Part shown: piece after piece, positions 26,433 through 36,054 of the stretch
Numbering within the stretch: position 1 is the stretch's first letter
How the letters are laid out: each line of letters begins with the position of its first letter
Source of the DNA: Deinococcus ficus
GTDB lineage: Bacteria > Deinococcota > Deinococci > Deinococcales > Deinococcaceae
NCBI RefSeq assembly: GCF_003444775.1
Contig: NZ_CP021083.1
Location: forward strand, 1-64,000
Length of the DNA stretch: 64,000 nt
Direction: 5' to 3'
Made by a program: the position numbers and the translations under genes
Notes under the pieces: model-generated
Database searches by the model: none
Told to the model about the DNA's origin: nothing
What the model saw: the letters and a program-made list of their open reading frames with translations, nothing else

Positions 26433-27476
26433 TCAGCGTTTCAGCGGCCGGGTGGCGGCCTGACTCATCTCATTGCGGTCGCTGGGGTACAGCCGGGCGC
26501 TTTCCAGGCCGCGGATGCGTTCCTCGGTGATGTTCGTCTCGTTGCGCAGCGTCCAGTCGCGGCCCCGGGCGTCCTTCACCACGATGCCCGGGCCGTCCGG
26601 CGCGGCCCGCCAGCGGCCTTTCGTGACCTTGCCGCTCAGGTCCTTCCACTCGTACGTTCCGTCCGCCCGGACGCGCAGGGTGTCACTGGCACTCGCGTAC
26701 GCGACCTCGTTCCAGGCGGACGTCCCGTCGGACCGGAGGTTCACGGCCATCATCTCGCCGACCTTCCAGTCACCCACGAAGAACTCCGTCCAGTACGGCT
26801 GGCGTTCCAGGTGCGCGACCCGGCCCCAGGCGTAGAAGTCGTTCCAGGTGCGCTGCCCGGGGGTGTTCACCACGTACTGCTTCTCGAAGTTGCCGCGCTG
26901 GCCCGGCTGCACGCCGACCTCGATGACCTCGACCTTGCGCCAGCCGGTGGGCGTGTACACCTGCACCAGGTCCCCGGCCCGGAAGGTGCCGAACGCCGGC
27001 CACACCCGCCGGTTGCCGCTGGCCGCCGGGGGGGCGGCCGTGGCGGCGGGCGCCGGTTTGCTGACGGCCAGGGTGCACCAGCCGAGCAGCGTGGTGCCGT
27101 CCACGTCCGCCCAGATGCCGACCAAGCTGCCCTGGGCCTTCTTCGCCTGGAAGGACACATAGTGCCCATCGTCGTCCACGGTCCGCAGGACGGTGAAGAT
27201 GTACCCCAGGCCGGTCAGACGCTGCCGGAACTGTGCCTCCAGTCCTGCCTGGGAGTTCCAGACGACGTACTCGCTTTTCTGGCACCCGGCGCCCGCGTCG
27301 GCCGCGACCTGCCGGAGCGCGGCGGCGAAGTCGGCCAGTTCGGGGGTGCCGGTGACGATCTGGGCGCCGTCCACGAAACTGGCGTTCACCAGGGTGGAGG
27401 CCGGTCCGGCCTGAACCGACCCGGTCAGCAGGGCCAGGGCGCACAGGGAGAGGGTGAACGGTCGGGTGAGGGTCAT
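26433..27476 (-). CDS. Secreted hypothetical protein with SH3/Tudor-like segment
   Basis: A 347-aa exported protein (signal peptide ~1-22). Residues ~25-120 form a domain with paired cysteines (AGCQKSE and LLGWCTL). After a Pro/Ala linker, WPAFGTFRAGDLVQVYTPTGWRKVEVIEVG looks like an SH3/Tudor-like barrel that may bind another protein. The C-terminus has a WKDLSGKVTKGRW motif seen in lipocalin-like sensor proteins. No function is recognised. ATG 27476 follows GGAGG. It is similar in design to the secreted protein at 32570. Confidence 0.65.
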   Translation of the reverse strand: MTLTRPFTLSLCALALLTGSVQAGPASTLVNASFVDGAQIVTGTPELADFAAALRQVAADAGAGCQKSEYVVWNSQAGLEAQFRQRLTGLGYIFTVLRTVDDDGHYVSFQAKKAQGSLVGIWADVDGTTLLGWCTLAVSKPAPAATAAPPAASGNRRVWPAFGTFRAGDLVQVYTPTGWRKVEVIEVGVQPGQRGNFEKQYVVNTPGQRTWNDFYAWGRVAHLERQPYWTEFFVGDWKVGEMMAVNLRSDGTSAWNEVAYASASDTLRVRADGTYEWKDLSGKVTKGRWRAAPDGPGIVVKDARGRDWTLRNETNITEERIRGLESARLYPSDRNEMSQAATRPLKR

Positions 27477-27597
27477 CGGGTCCTCCGGGGGGCAGGGGCG
27501 CAGTGACATTAGGGGCGCTATAGCTGCGCAGTTTAGTGTCGGTGCCCCGCGGGTCCGGTAGACCCCCCCCGGCGCATGAGGGTGCCGGAGCGGCGCC

Positions 27598-27870
27598 TCA
27601 GGGGCCGGGCTGCCCGAGGAACTGCCGGACCTCGCCCAGTCCGTCCGTGCGCCGCAGCACCGCGCCGCTGGGCCGGTGGATGAGCGCCGGCACGCTCTGA
27701 ACGCCGTGCGCCTGCACGAGCTGCGCGAAGGGGTCCGGGGCGCTCTGGCGGTGAATGACCTCGATCCGGTCGGTGAACGCGCCCCGGAGCGGGCCGGCCA
27801 GCATCCGCTTGAGCCGCTCGCAGTTCGGGCAGTCGTCCTGGGTGAGCAGCGCGAAGGGACGCTCAGTCAT
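27598..27870 (-). CDS. Thioredoxin/glutaredoxin-like protein, NrdH-like role
   Basis: A 90-aa single-domain thioredoxin-fold protein with a CPNC redox motif (residues ~14-17; QDDCPNCERL) and a cis-Pro in VQSVPALIH. Its start overlaps the nrdF stop, so it is the last gene of the nrd operon. In class Ib systems NrdH reduces NrdE; this protein probably fills that role although it is not a typical NrdH (CVQC or CMQC). Inference from position and motif. Confidence 0.8.
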   Translation of the reverse strand: MTERPFALLTQDDCPNCERLKRMLAGPLRGAFTDRIEVIHRQSAPDPFAQLVQAHGVQSVPALIHRPSGAVLRRTDGLGEVRQFLGQPGP

Positions 27871-28873
27871 GCGCCGCCCTCCCCGGGCCCGGCACGGCCT
27901 GCGGCCAGAGGGCCTCGATGTCACTGTCCTGTAGGGGTTCCACGCTGATCTTGCTGTAACTGCTGCCCTTGGCGCTGAAAAAATCGTGAGTGGTGCCGCC
28001 CGTGCGGATGCCGTTGTGCACGACCGGGTGAATCTCCTCGTCCGGGAAGGAGCGCGGCAGGGCGAGGTTGTCGGCCAGCACGTTGAAGTTGTAGCGGATG
28101 AACTTGCGCACCTCGCCCGCCAGGCCCACCCGGGCGTACAGCAGGTCCGTGTACGCCAGTTCGTTGGTGTACAGGGTGTGCAGCGTCTGCTCGTACCAGG
28201 CGCGGGCGTACGCCTGCTCGGCCGGGTTCAGCGCCTCGTAGCGTTCCTGCGCCAGCAGCGCCACGTACACGCCGTGCAGCGCCTCGTCCAGGATGATCAG
28301 GTTGAAGATCTCCCCGGCCGAGACCATCCGGCCCTGCCCGGCCAGGTACAGCGGGTAGAAGAACCCGCTGTAGAACAGCGCCGTTTCCAGCATGCAGGAC
28401 ACCACCATCTTCTTCCACAGGCCCAGCGTGGACACGTCCGGGTCGTGGAACACCGCCTGGATGGTGGCGATCTTGAACTGCAGGTGCGGCTGCGTGCGCA
28501 CCCACTCGAACACCTCGCGTTCCTCGCTGGCGCTCAGGAAGGTCTTGTTCATCAGGCTGTAGCTGCGCGCGTGGACGTCTTCCATCATGGCCTGGAACTG
28601 CAGGGTGGCCTTGCGGATGTGGCCGTCCACCAGGCCGCGCAGGGCCGGCATGCCGACCTCGCCCTGCAGGGTGTCCAGCGCGTTCAGGCCGGCCGAGGCG
28701 TGCGTGTACGTCCAGCGTTCGTCGTCGCTCAGGGACTTCCACGTCAGCGCGTCGTTCGATAGCGGAATCTCGTCCGGGAACCACAGTTGCGAGGTGTACT
28801 TCTCGTAGAAGGTGGCCGAGAAGTGGTCTTCCGGTTCGGACCAGTTCGTGGCGGAAAAAGGCAGGGGGGACAT
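27863..28873 (-). CDS. nrdF: Class Ib ribonucleotide reductase, beta subunit
   Basis: A 336-aa radical-generating subunit. Metal ligands are visible: Asp in ALDTLQGE, Glu and His in MMEDVHARSY, Glu in METALFYSGF, and Glu and His in LDEALHGVYV. The Tyr in HARSY is at the radical position. It holds a Mn or Fe pair and oxidises the Tyr with NrdI help. A GGGAGG site precedes the ATG. Upstream is nrdE; downstream the thioredoxin-like gene overlaps. Confidence 0.96.
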   Translation of the reverse strand: MSPLPFSATNWSEPEDHFSATFYEKYTSQLWFPDEIPLSNDALTWKSLSDDERWTYTHASAGLNALDTLQGEVGMPALRGLVDGHIRKATLQFQAMMEDVHARSYSLMNKTFLSASEEREVFEWVRTQPHLQFKIATIQAVFHDPDVSTLGLWKKMVVSCMLETALFYSGFFYPLYLAGQGRMVSAGEIFNLIILDEALHGVYVALLAQERYEALNPAEQAYARAWYEQTLHTLYTNELAYTDLLYARVGLAGEVRKFIRYNFNVLADNLALPRSFPDEEIHPVVHNGIRTGGTTHDFFSAKGSSYSKISVEPLQDSDIEALWPQAVPGPGRAAHD

Positions 28874-28927
28874 GTCAGCAGACCTCCGGGAGGGGCGGAA
28901 AAGGGCGAGGGGCGGCGTGCGCCGGGG

Positions 28928-31015
28928 TCACACCACGCAGCTCAGGCAGTCCTGCACGTTCGTTTTCCTCAGGCGCGTGTAGTACAGCGTCTTGATGCCC
29001 AGCCGGTACGCGTACAGGTAGTACTGCTGCAGGGTGCGGGTGGTGGCGCTGGCCGGCACGAACAGCGTGCAGGAGATGCCCTGATCCACGTGCCGCTGCG
29101 CGGCCGCGACGGTGTCCAGCACGCGGCGCTGGTCCATGTCGTACGCCTCCTCGTAAAACCACTCGGTGTCCTCCGAGAGGTGCGGCATGGGGTACACGGT
29201 GCGGGCCTTGTTGCTGGTGCGCGTCTCCACCTTCTCCGTGACCGGCATGATGCTGGCGCTGGCGTGCGACACGTAACTGATGCTGCCGGTCGGCGCGACC
29301 GCCATCACGAACGAGTGCGCCAGCCCGTGCGTCTGAATGTCGTGCACCAGCGCCGTCCAGTCCGCGCGGGAGGGCAGGCGGTGTTCCGCGAAGAGAGCAG
29401 CGACCTCCGGGAAGCTGGGCGCGAAGTCCCGCTCCAGGTACTGCGCGAAGTGCGCGCCGGACTGGTAGCGGCTGCCCTCGAAGCCCCGGAACACGAACCC
29501 GGTGTCCCGCGCGATCTCCATGCTGGCCTTTCGCGCGTGGTAGTGCACGGCCGCGAAGAACACGTCCACGAACTCCAGCGCCTCCGGGCTGCCGTACACC
29601 AGCCCCTGGCCGGCCAGGAAGGAATGCAGGCCCATGGCGCCCAGCCCCACCGAGCGCATCTCCTCGTTGGCGCGCCGCACCGCGGGCACCTCCGTGATGC
29701 AGGTGGAGCGCGCCACGTTGTCCAGCATCCGCACGGCCGCCGTCACCACCCGGCCGATGTCGCCGCTGTGCATGGTCTGCTCGATCACCAGACTGGCGAG
29801 GTTGCACGACACGTCCAGCCCGATCCGGTCGCGGCCTTCCTGCCCGTACGGGTGGAAGTAACTGGGCGTGGTGGGCTGCAGGATCTCTGAGCAGAGGTTG
29901 CTCATCTTGATCGTGCCCACGTTCGGGATGGGGTTGGCGCGGTTGGCGTTGCCCTCGAACAGCAGGTAGGGGTACCCGCTCTCGCCCTGCGTCACCGCGA
30001 TGTCCTCCAGCACCCGCCGGGCCGACACGCGCTTCTTGCGGATGCCCGGGTGGTCGGCCAGCACCTGGTACTCGCGGGTCCAGTCGATGTCCGTGAATTC
30101 CCGCCCGGTCACCTGAAACACCGAGTGCGGGTAGAACTGGAAGATGTCCTCCCCGGCGCGGACCTTGTCCATGAAGACGTCGGGAATGGTCGCGCCGACA
30201 CTCAGGGTCTTCAGGCGGGCGTCCTCGTCTGTGGCGATCTTCTTGGCGTTCAGCAGGTCCGCGAAGTCGGCGTGCATCACGCTCAGGTACACCGCGCCCG
30301 CCCCGGGCCGCTGCCCGGCCTGATCGGCGTAGCGCAGCATGTTGTCCAGCATCTTCGCCACGCCCATCACGCCCTTGGTGACGTTCTGAATGCCGCGCAG
30401 GCTCTCGCCGCGCGCCCGCAGGTTGCTGACCTCCACCCCGATCCCGCCGCCGCCCTTGCTGAGTTCCGCCACGAACGACAGGGTCTTCGTGATGGAGTCC
30501 AGGTTGTCCGTGCAGTCCTGCAGCAGGAAGCAGCTCACCAGCCGCCCCGTGTTCGCCTTCCCGGAGTTCATCAGGGTGGGCGTGGCCGGCGTGAACGTCT
30601 GCTGCACCAGGTGATGCACGAGTTCCAGTGCCTCGGCGGCACTCTCGGCGCGGCTCAGGGCCGTGACGCTCAGGCGGTCCTCGTACCGTTCCAGCCAGCG
30701 GGCGCGGTCCGGGGTCATGGTGGCGTACTCGCTGTAGAACTTGTACGCGCCCATGAAGGCCTTGAAGCGGAACTTCTGAGCGTACGCCCGCTCGAAGACC
30801 GCCTGCACCTCCGCGGGCGTGTACCGCGCAAACACCGCCGGGTCCCACACGCCGTGCTCGGTGAGGTAGCGGATCTTCTCCGGCAGGTCATGGAAGAAGA
30901 CGGTGTTCGGGTTGACCTTCTCCTGAAAGAAGACCTGCAGCGCGTCGGTGTCGAAGCGGGTGTCCACCACGCTTCCGGCGAGGACTTTGTTGTTCAGTTC
31001 GATCCAGGGTTCCAT
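28928..31015 (-). CDS. nrdE: Class Ib ribonucleotide reductase, alpha subunit
   Basis: A 695-aa catalytic subunit reducing ribonucleoside diphosphates. The redox Cys is in TGRLVSCFLLQDC, the NxCxE active site reads MSNLCSEI, and the C-terminal tail ends in a Cys pair (NVQDCLSCVV) reduced by a thioredoxin partner. There is no N-terminal ATP cone, as expected for class Ib. ATG 31015 has GGAGG 5 nt upstream. Its 5' end overlaps nrdI by 22 nt, placing both in one operon. Confidence 0.96.
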   Translation of the reverse strand: MEPWIELNNKVLAGSVVDTRFDTDALQVFFQEKVNPNTVFFHDLPEKIRYLTEHGVWDPAVFARYTPAEVQAVFERAYAQKFRFKAFMGAYKFYSEYATMTPDRARWLERYEDRLSVTALSRAESAAEALELVHHLVQQTFTPATPTLMNSGKANTGRLVSCFLLQDCTDNLDSITKTLSFVAELSKGGGGIGVEVSNLRARGESLRGIQNVTKGVMGVAKMLDNMLRYADQAGQRPGAGAVYLSVMHADFADLLNAKKIATDEDARLKTLSVGATIPDVFMDKVRAGEDIFQFYPHSVFQVTGREFTDIDWTREYQVLADHPGIRKKRVSARRVLEDIAVTQGESGYPYLLFEGNANRANPIPNVGTIKMSNLCSEILQPTTPSYFHPYGQEGRDRIGLDVSCNLASLVIEQTMHSGDIGRVVTAAVRMLDNVARSTCITEVPAVRRANEEMRSVGLGAMGLHSFLAGQGLVYGSPEALEFVDVFFAAVHYHARKASMEIARDTGFVFRGFEGSRYQSGAHFAQYLERDFAPSFPEVAALFAEHRLPSRADWTALVHDIQTHGLAHSFVMAVAPTGSISYVSHASASIMPVTEKVETRTSNKARTVYPMPHLSEDTEWFYEEAYDMDQRRVLDTVAAAQRHVDQGISCTLFVPASATTRTLQQYYLYAYRLGIKTLYYTRLRKTNVQDCLSCVV

Positions 31016-31434
31016 GGGTGCCTCCGGGCAACGGGGAGAGAGGACGACGGGGATGAGGGCGCCTCGATGGGCCGGGCGCGCAGCCACGCCACCACCTGCG
31101 CGCGGTCCGCGGCCGTGCCGCCCTTGTTGATGCGGGCCACCACGGGCACGCCGTACTCCGCGGCGATCACGTCGGCCGCCCGGGCGAAGTTCACGCCCCA
31201 GTGATACGAGCCGCTGGCCACCACGCCGCGCAGCAGCGGCCCGTGCCGGTCCAGGAACGCGCGGGTGCTGCCGGGCACGTCCCCCGTGCCGAAGGTGTAG
31301 GTCAGCAGCAGGAAAGGCCCCTCAGGCGCGTCCAGGCGGGCACTGAGCGGCGCCTTCGCCCCCGCCTCCCCGGCGACCTGCTGCGCGAACCGCCGGACAT
31401 TCCCGGTCAGGGAGTCGTACACGAGGGCCAGCAC
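30994..31434 (-). CDS. nrdI: NrdI flavodoxin-like protein
   Basis: A 146-aa flavodoxin-like protein that supplies superoxide or peroxide for Mn(III)2-Tyr cofactor assembly in NrdF. It has the FMN phosphate loop DSLTGNVRRF, TYTFGTGDVP and ASGSYHWGVNFARA, all typical of NrdI. The start is GTG at 31434, 3 nt after the preceding gene. The C-terminal ~20 residues (Ser/Pro-rich) overlap nrdE and look less conserved. Confidence 0.93.
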   Translation of the reverse strand: MLALVYDSLTGNVRRFAQQVAGEAGAKAPLSARLDAPEGPFLLLTYTFGTGDVPGSTRAFLDRHGPLLRGVVASGSYHWGVNFARAADVIAAEYGVPVVARINKGGTAADRAQVVAWLRARPIEAPSSPSSSLPVARRHPWNPGSN

Positions 31435-31436
31435 GC

Positions 31437-31670
31437 TCAGCCTTTCAGGGCCGGTTCTGCCGGCCCCCCCTGCAACTCCACCTGGAAGTCCCGCATGTCG
31501 GCCGCCAGCACCTGGACCACCTGCCGCACCTCGCCCTCCGTCAGCACGCCCTTGTCGTGCAGCAGGGCCAGCAGCGCCAGCATCATCTCGTTCGCGCCGC
31601 GGCCCCGCGCGATTCCGGTCAGCAGCGTGCCCAGCGGCAGGTCCGCCGCCACCGGCCGCTCAGCGGTCAT
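31437..31670 (-). CDS. 77-aa hypothetical protein in the nrd operon
   Basis: A small soluble helical protein, not recognised. It begins MTAERPVAADLPLGTLL and includes an HDKGVLTEGEVRQVVQVLAADM segment that looks like a helix-turn-helical bundle. It overlaps the thioesterase stop by 4 nt (ATGA) and ends 3 nt before nrdI, so it is translated with them. A role in dNTP synthesis is suggested only by position. Confidence 0.65.
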   Translation of the reverse strand: MTAERPVAADLPLGTLLTGIARGRGANEMMLALLALLHDKGVLTEGEVRQVVQVLAADMRDFQVELQGGPAEPALKG

Positions 31671-32149
31671 GGCCCGCCCCCAAGGGCCGGCACCGGCACC
31701 GGCTGACCGTCGTCACCCAGCGCGACCAGCACGAACGACCCCGCGCAGCCCAGCTGGCGTTTCTCGCTGTACATCTCCTCGACGAACAGGTCCACCTGCA
31801 CCGTCATGGACGTCCGGCCAGTTTTCACCACCCGGGCCACCAGTTCCACCAGCGTGCCCTGAGGAATGGGCCGGCGGAACTCCATCTCGCTCAGGTGCCG
31901 GGTCACCACCTTGCGCCGGCAGTACCGCGTCGCGGCGATAAAGGCGGCGCTGTCCATGTACGACAGGGCGTCCCCGCCGAACAGCGTGCCGTGATGGTTC
32001 GTCGCGCCGGGAAACACCACGTGCGTCACGCGGGTCTCCCCGGCGTACGGGCGGGGCGGGTTCAGGCGGTGCGGATCCCCCGGCGGGTAATCCAGGAAAT
32101 CCAGGACCCCGGCCTCCGGCGCGGGATCAGGAATCGAGCGGTCAGTCAT
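31667..32149 (-). CDS. Hotdog-fold acyl-CoA thioesterase (YciA/BFIT-like)
   Basis: A 160-aa acyl-CoA hydrolase with HHGTLFGGDALSYMDSAA, the family signature of YciA/ACOT-type hotdog thioesterases carrying the catalytic Asp, and MEFRRPIPQGTLVEL. It cleaves acyl-CoA to fatty acid and CoA. It is first in the operon thioesterase-77aa-nrdI-nrdE-nrdF-trx, an unexpected partner for ribonucleotide reductase. ATG 32149 is preceded by TGAGGTG. Confidence 0.88.
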   Translation of the reverse strand: MTDRSIPDPAPEAGVLDFLDYPPGDPHRLNPPRPYAGETRVTHVVFPGATNHHGTLFGGDALSYMDSAAFIAATRYCRRKVVTRHLSEMEFRRPIPQGTLVELVARVVKTGRTSMTVQVDLFVEEMYSEKRQLGCAGSFVLVALGDDGQPVPVPALGGGP

Positions 32150-32569
<420 letters not shown>

Positions 32570-33397
32570 GTGAAACGCGCCCTCCTGAGCCTGTGCGTGC
32601 TGCTGTCCGTGGCGGGCGCGCAGCCACTCCGCGACCCGGCCCTGCCCTACGGCTCCTGGGGCGAAGCCGCCCGGGAAACCGAGGCCGCCATCGGCGCCCG
32701 CCCCCTCACCCGGCCCCAAGACGGCCAGTACCGGGTGGGCGACGCCGTGATCATCGACGACGGCGGCAAACGCTACCGCGCGCACGTCACCGCCATCGAC
32801 GGCGGCCGCTACCGCATCCACTACGACGGGTTCGGTCCGGACTGGACGCGGCTCTTCGACGCCGCCGCCCTGCTCGGCTACCAGCCCGGGTACCAGCCGG
32901 CCGCCCGCCCGGCCGCCACCCGCGCCTTCCAGGTCGGCGACGAACTGGAGGCGCAGCAGAACGGGCGCTGGTCCCCGGCCCGCATCGTCGCCGTGAAGGG
33001 CGGCCAGTACCGCGTGCATTACGACGGCCAGCCCAGTTCCAGGGACGAGTGGGTGCCCGCCGCGCGTCTCCGCTCCCTCCCGGGCGGGCCGGTGCAGACG
33101 CCGCGGCTCGCGGCCGGCAAGTACGCCTGCACCACCCAGACCATGAACAGCGGCGGAACCATCGAATTCCAGCCGAAAGGGGCCGTGGTGCTGGCCGCCA
33201 ACGGCACCTACCAATACCTGGGCTTCAAGACCCCCAGTCCCGGCACCTACCGCGCCGACGCCGCGTCCCGCGCCCTGAGCTTCAGGGGCGGGCACCTCGA
33301 CGGCGGGGAGGCGACGCCCATCGTGCAGCGGCCCGGCCGCTTCTACCTGACCGCCCCAAGCATCGGCGAACGCTGGACCTGCACCGTCACGAAGTAA
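32570..33397 (+). CDS. Secreted protein with two Tudor/agenet-like repeats
   Basis: A 275-aa exported protein (signal peptide ~1-17). Two repeats follow: residues ~54-95 (YRVGDAVII, GKRYRAHVTAIDGGRYRIHYDG, WTRLF) and ~122-170 (FQVGDELEAQ, GRWSPARIVAVKGGQYRVHYDG, EWVPAARL). These fit the Tudor-knot/agenet pattern, where aromatic cages bind methylated or charged ligands. The last ~95 residues carry two Cys (KYACTTQ and RWTCTV) and may form a beta-sandwich. Role unknown; exported Tudor-like repeats are unusual. Confidence 0.72.
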   Translation: MKRALLSLCVLLSVAGAQPLRDPALPYGSWGEAARETEAAIGARPLTRPQDGQYRVGDAVIIDDGGKRYRAHVTAIDGGRYRIHYDGFGPDWTRLFDAAALLGYQPGYQPAARPAATRAFQVGDELEAQQNGRWSPARIVAVKGGQYRVHYDGQPSSRDEWVPAARLRSLPGGPVQTPRLAAGKYACTTQTMNSGGTIEFQPKGAVVLAANGTYQYLGFKTPSPGTYRADAASRALSFRGGHLDGGEATPIVQRPGRFYLTAPSIGERWTCTVTK

Positions 33398-33586
33398 GGC
33401 GCCTGTCAGACCGGTCACGGCCGGCCCGGGACAGGAGGGCCCACCACTCTGGCGCCTGCTTGATGCGCCCCGGAGCCGCCCCGTACGGCACGCCCGGCCT
33501 GACCGGAGCGGCCCTGGGCCTGGAACCGGCCGTCTTCACGCACGCGAACGCGAATTCCGGCGGCGGTTTTGTAAGACGCGGCCCGG

Positions 33587-33592
33587 TATCGT
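33587..33592 (+). promoter_or_regulatory. Leaderless -10 hexamer TATCGT
   Basis: TATCGT ends exactly 6 nt before the GTG at 33599. The gap CCGCCT has no ribosome binding site. Confidence 0.5.
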
Positions 33593-33598
33593 CCGCCT

Positions 33599-36037
33599 GT
33601 GTCCCCCATCCCTGATCGTCACGTTCTGCCCCGGCCGGAGGGGGCCTCGGAGCATCTCCAGGCGCTGCTGACCAGCGCCGAACCCCTGATGGTCTCGGAC
33701 GCCGAACGCGCCAGTGAGCTCCTGCACGAGGCGCAGCGTCTCGCCGCTCACCTCGGGGACCTGCGGGGCGTGGCCCGCGCCCTGACCCTGCTGGGCGGCG
33801 CGCAGATGGTCCGCTCGCAGTACGCCGAGGCCGCGCAGACCTACGCGCAGGCCCGCCACGCCGCCCGGGACGCCGGCGACGGCGGCAGCGAGGCCCGCGC
33901 CGTGAACGGCCTGGGCATGATCGCCCGCGCCATGGGTCGCTACGGCGAGGCGATGGAACACTACCTGGACAGCCTGCGGATCGCGCAGGCGCAGGGCGAC
34001 GAACTCGGGCAGGCCCGGACGCTGTGCAACGTGGGCGTCGTCCACTCGGAACTCGGGGAGCACGAACTGGGCCTCCAGGCGTTCCAGAAGATGCAGGCCC
34101 TCGCCCGGCGCACCGGGCACCTGATCCTGCACTCGACCAGCATGATCAACATCGCGTTCGTGTACCACGAGCTCGGCCGCCACGACGAGGCGCTGGACGT
34201 CGCCCGGGTGCACCTGCCGGTCATCCGCGCCCAGGGCCTGCGCCAGCACGAGGTGATCCTGCAGGCCACCGTCATGGGCTGCCTGGTCGCCCAGGGCCAC
34301 GCCCGGGACGCCGCGCAGCTGGCCGAGGCCACTCTGCCCCTGGCCCGGGAGGTCGGCGACCACGAGCACCTGGCGCACATCCACGTCGCGTACGGGCAGG
34401 CGCTGCTGGACCTGGGCGAGTACGGGGCGGCCGCGGAGCAGCTGGAGGCGGCCCTGCAGGGCACCCGCGAGCACGGCCTGCGGGCCCAGGAACGCACCGC
34501 CCTGCAGGCCCTGAGCGTCCTGCACGCCCGGCAGCGTCACTGGGAGCAGGCGTACGAGCTGGCCGTGGCCTCTCACACGCTGGACCGCGCCCTGCACGCC
34601 CACGACCTGGACCGCCGGACCAAGGTGCTGAGCGCGCAGATGCAGGTGGAGATGCTGCAGCGCGAGGCGGAGGTGGAGCGCCTGCGCAGCGCCGAACTGG
34701 CGCAGATGAACCTGGAACTCACCGCCGCGCAGCGGCGCCTGTCCTACCGCGCCACGCACGACGCGCTGACCGGGCTCGCCAACCGCGCGCACTTCCAGGC
34801 GGAACTGGAACGGGCGCTGGACACCGCCGCGGTCGAACCCTTCGGCGTGCTGTTCCTGGACCTGGACCGCTTCAAGCACGTGAACGACACCCTGGGCCAC
34901 GACGTCGGCGACGCGCTGCTGCGCGAGGTGGCACGGCGGCTGCGGCGCGTGGTGCGCCGCGGGGACCTGGTGGCGCGCATGGGCGGGGACGAGTTCACGG
35001 TGATTCTCCGGGAGCTGCGCAGCGCGCCCGACGCCGAGCGGATCGCGCGCAAGATCCTCAACCGCCTCGCGCAGACCTTCGAGGTGGGCGGACACACCCT
35101 GCACGTCACCGCGTCCATCGGCGTGGCGGTCGCCCCGCAGGACGGGCACGACGTGACCACGCTGCAGAAGCACGCTGACATCGCCATGTACCGCGCCAAG
35201 CAGGGCGGCAAGAACGGCGTGCGCACCTTCCAGCCCACCATGGGCAGCGAGACGGCCGAGCGCGTGGACGTGGAACGGGACCTGCGCGAGGCCCTGAGCC
35301 GGCAGGAACTCACCCTGCACTACCAGCCCCTGTACGCCGCGCCCGCCGGGACGGTCACGGGTTTCGAGGCGCTGGTCCGCTGGAACCACCCGACCCAGGG
35401 CCTGCTGCCGCCCGGGAAGTTCATCGGCGTGGCCGAGGACAGCGGCCTGATCGTGCCGCTGGGCGCCTGGGTGCTCGGCGAGGCGTGCCGGCAGGCCGCG
35501 GCGTGGCAGGCGCACGGGCCGGTCAGCATCAGCGTGAATGTCAGCCCCCTGCAGTTCGACCAGCCGGACTTTCTCGGCACGGTGAAAGAGGCGCTGCAGA
35601 GCAGCGGTCTGGACCCGCACCAGCTGATTCTGGAACTCACGGAAAGCGTCGTGATCCGCCACCCGGAATCGGCGGTCGCGCAGCTGCAAGAACTGCGGGC
35701 GCTGGGCATCCGGATCGCCCTGGACGATTTCGGCACCGGGCAGAGCAGTCTGAGCCTGCTCAGGCGGCTGCCCATCGACATTCTGAAGATCGACCGGTCG
35801 TTCGTGCAGGACGACGGGGGCACCCTGGAATCCGCGCAGGTGATGGTGGGCGTGATGGTCACGCTCGCCCACAGCTTCCGCATGGCCGTGGTGGCCGAGG
35901 GCGTCGAGACCGAGGGGCAGCTGGCGCTGGTCCGCGCGCTGGGCTGCGACGGCATGCAGGGCTACCTGCTGGCCCGGCCCCTGTCCGCCGAGGCCGCGCG
36001 GGCGCTGCTGGTCACCACCCTCCCCATCTCCGCCTGA
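33599..36037 (+). CDS. TPR-GGDEF-EAL cytoplasmic c-di-GMP enzyme (copy 2)
   Basis: An 812-aa soluble protein with N-terminal TPR repeats (residues ~15-340), GGDEF (RMGGDEFTVIL, preceded by an RRGD I-site) and EAL (FEALVRW, SVNVSPLQ, LELTESV, DDFGTGQSSL, KIDRSFV, EGVETEGQ, QGYLLARP) domains, all with key residues present. It is a close paralogue of the 13851-16337 gene in the same domain order. GTG 33599 is leaderless. It lies next to a degraded gene rather than in the main signalling cluster, suggesting a duplication followed by movement. Confidence 0.9.
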   Translation: MSPIPDRHVLPRPEGASEHLQALLTSAEPLMVSDAERASELLHEAQRLAAHLGDLRGVARALTLLGGAQMVRSQYAEAAQTYAQARHAARDAGDGGSEARAVNGLGMIARAMGRYGEAMEHYLDSLRIAQAQGDELGQARTLCNVGVVHSELGEHELGLQAFQKMQALARRTGHLILHSTSMINIAFVYHELGRHDEALDVARVHLPVIRAQGLRQHEVILQATVMGCLVAQGHARDAAQLAEATLPLAREVGDHEHLAHIHVAYGQALLDLGEYGAAAEQLEAALQGTREHGLRAQERTALQALSVLHARQRHWEQAYELAVASHTLDRALHAHDLDRRTKVLSAQMQVEMLQREAEVERLRSAELAQMNLELTAAQRRLSYRATHDALTGLANRAHFQAELERALDTAAVEPFGVLFLDLDRFKHVNDTLGHDVGDALLREVARRLRRVVRRGDLVARMGGDEFTVILRELRSAPDAERIARKILNRLAQTFEVGGHTLHVTASIGVAVAPQDGHDVTTLQKHADIAMYRAKQGGKNGVRTFQPTMGSETAERVDVERDLREALSRQELTLHYQPLYAAPAGTVTGFEALVRWNHPTQGLLPPGKFIGVAEDSGLIVPLGAWVLGEACRQAAAWQAHGPVSISVNVSPLQFDQPDFLGTVKEALQSSGLDPHQLILELTESVVIRHPESAVAQLQELRALGIRIALDDFGTGQSSLSLLRRLPIDILKIDRSFVQDDGGTLESAQVMVGVMVTLAHSFRMAVVAEGVETEGQLALVRALGCDGMQGYLLARPLSAEAARALLVTTLPISA

Positions 36038-36054
36038 CCCGGCCGCGGCCCAGG

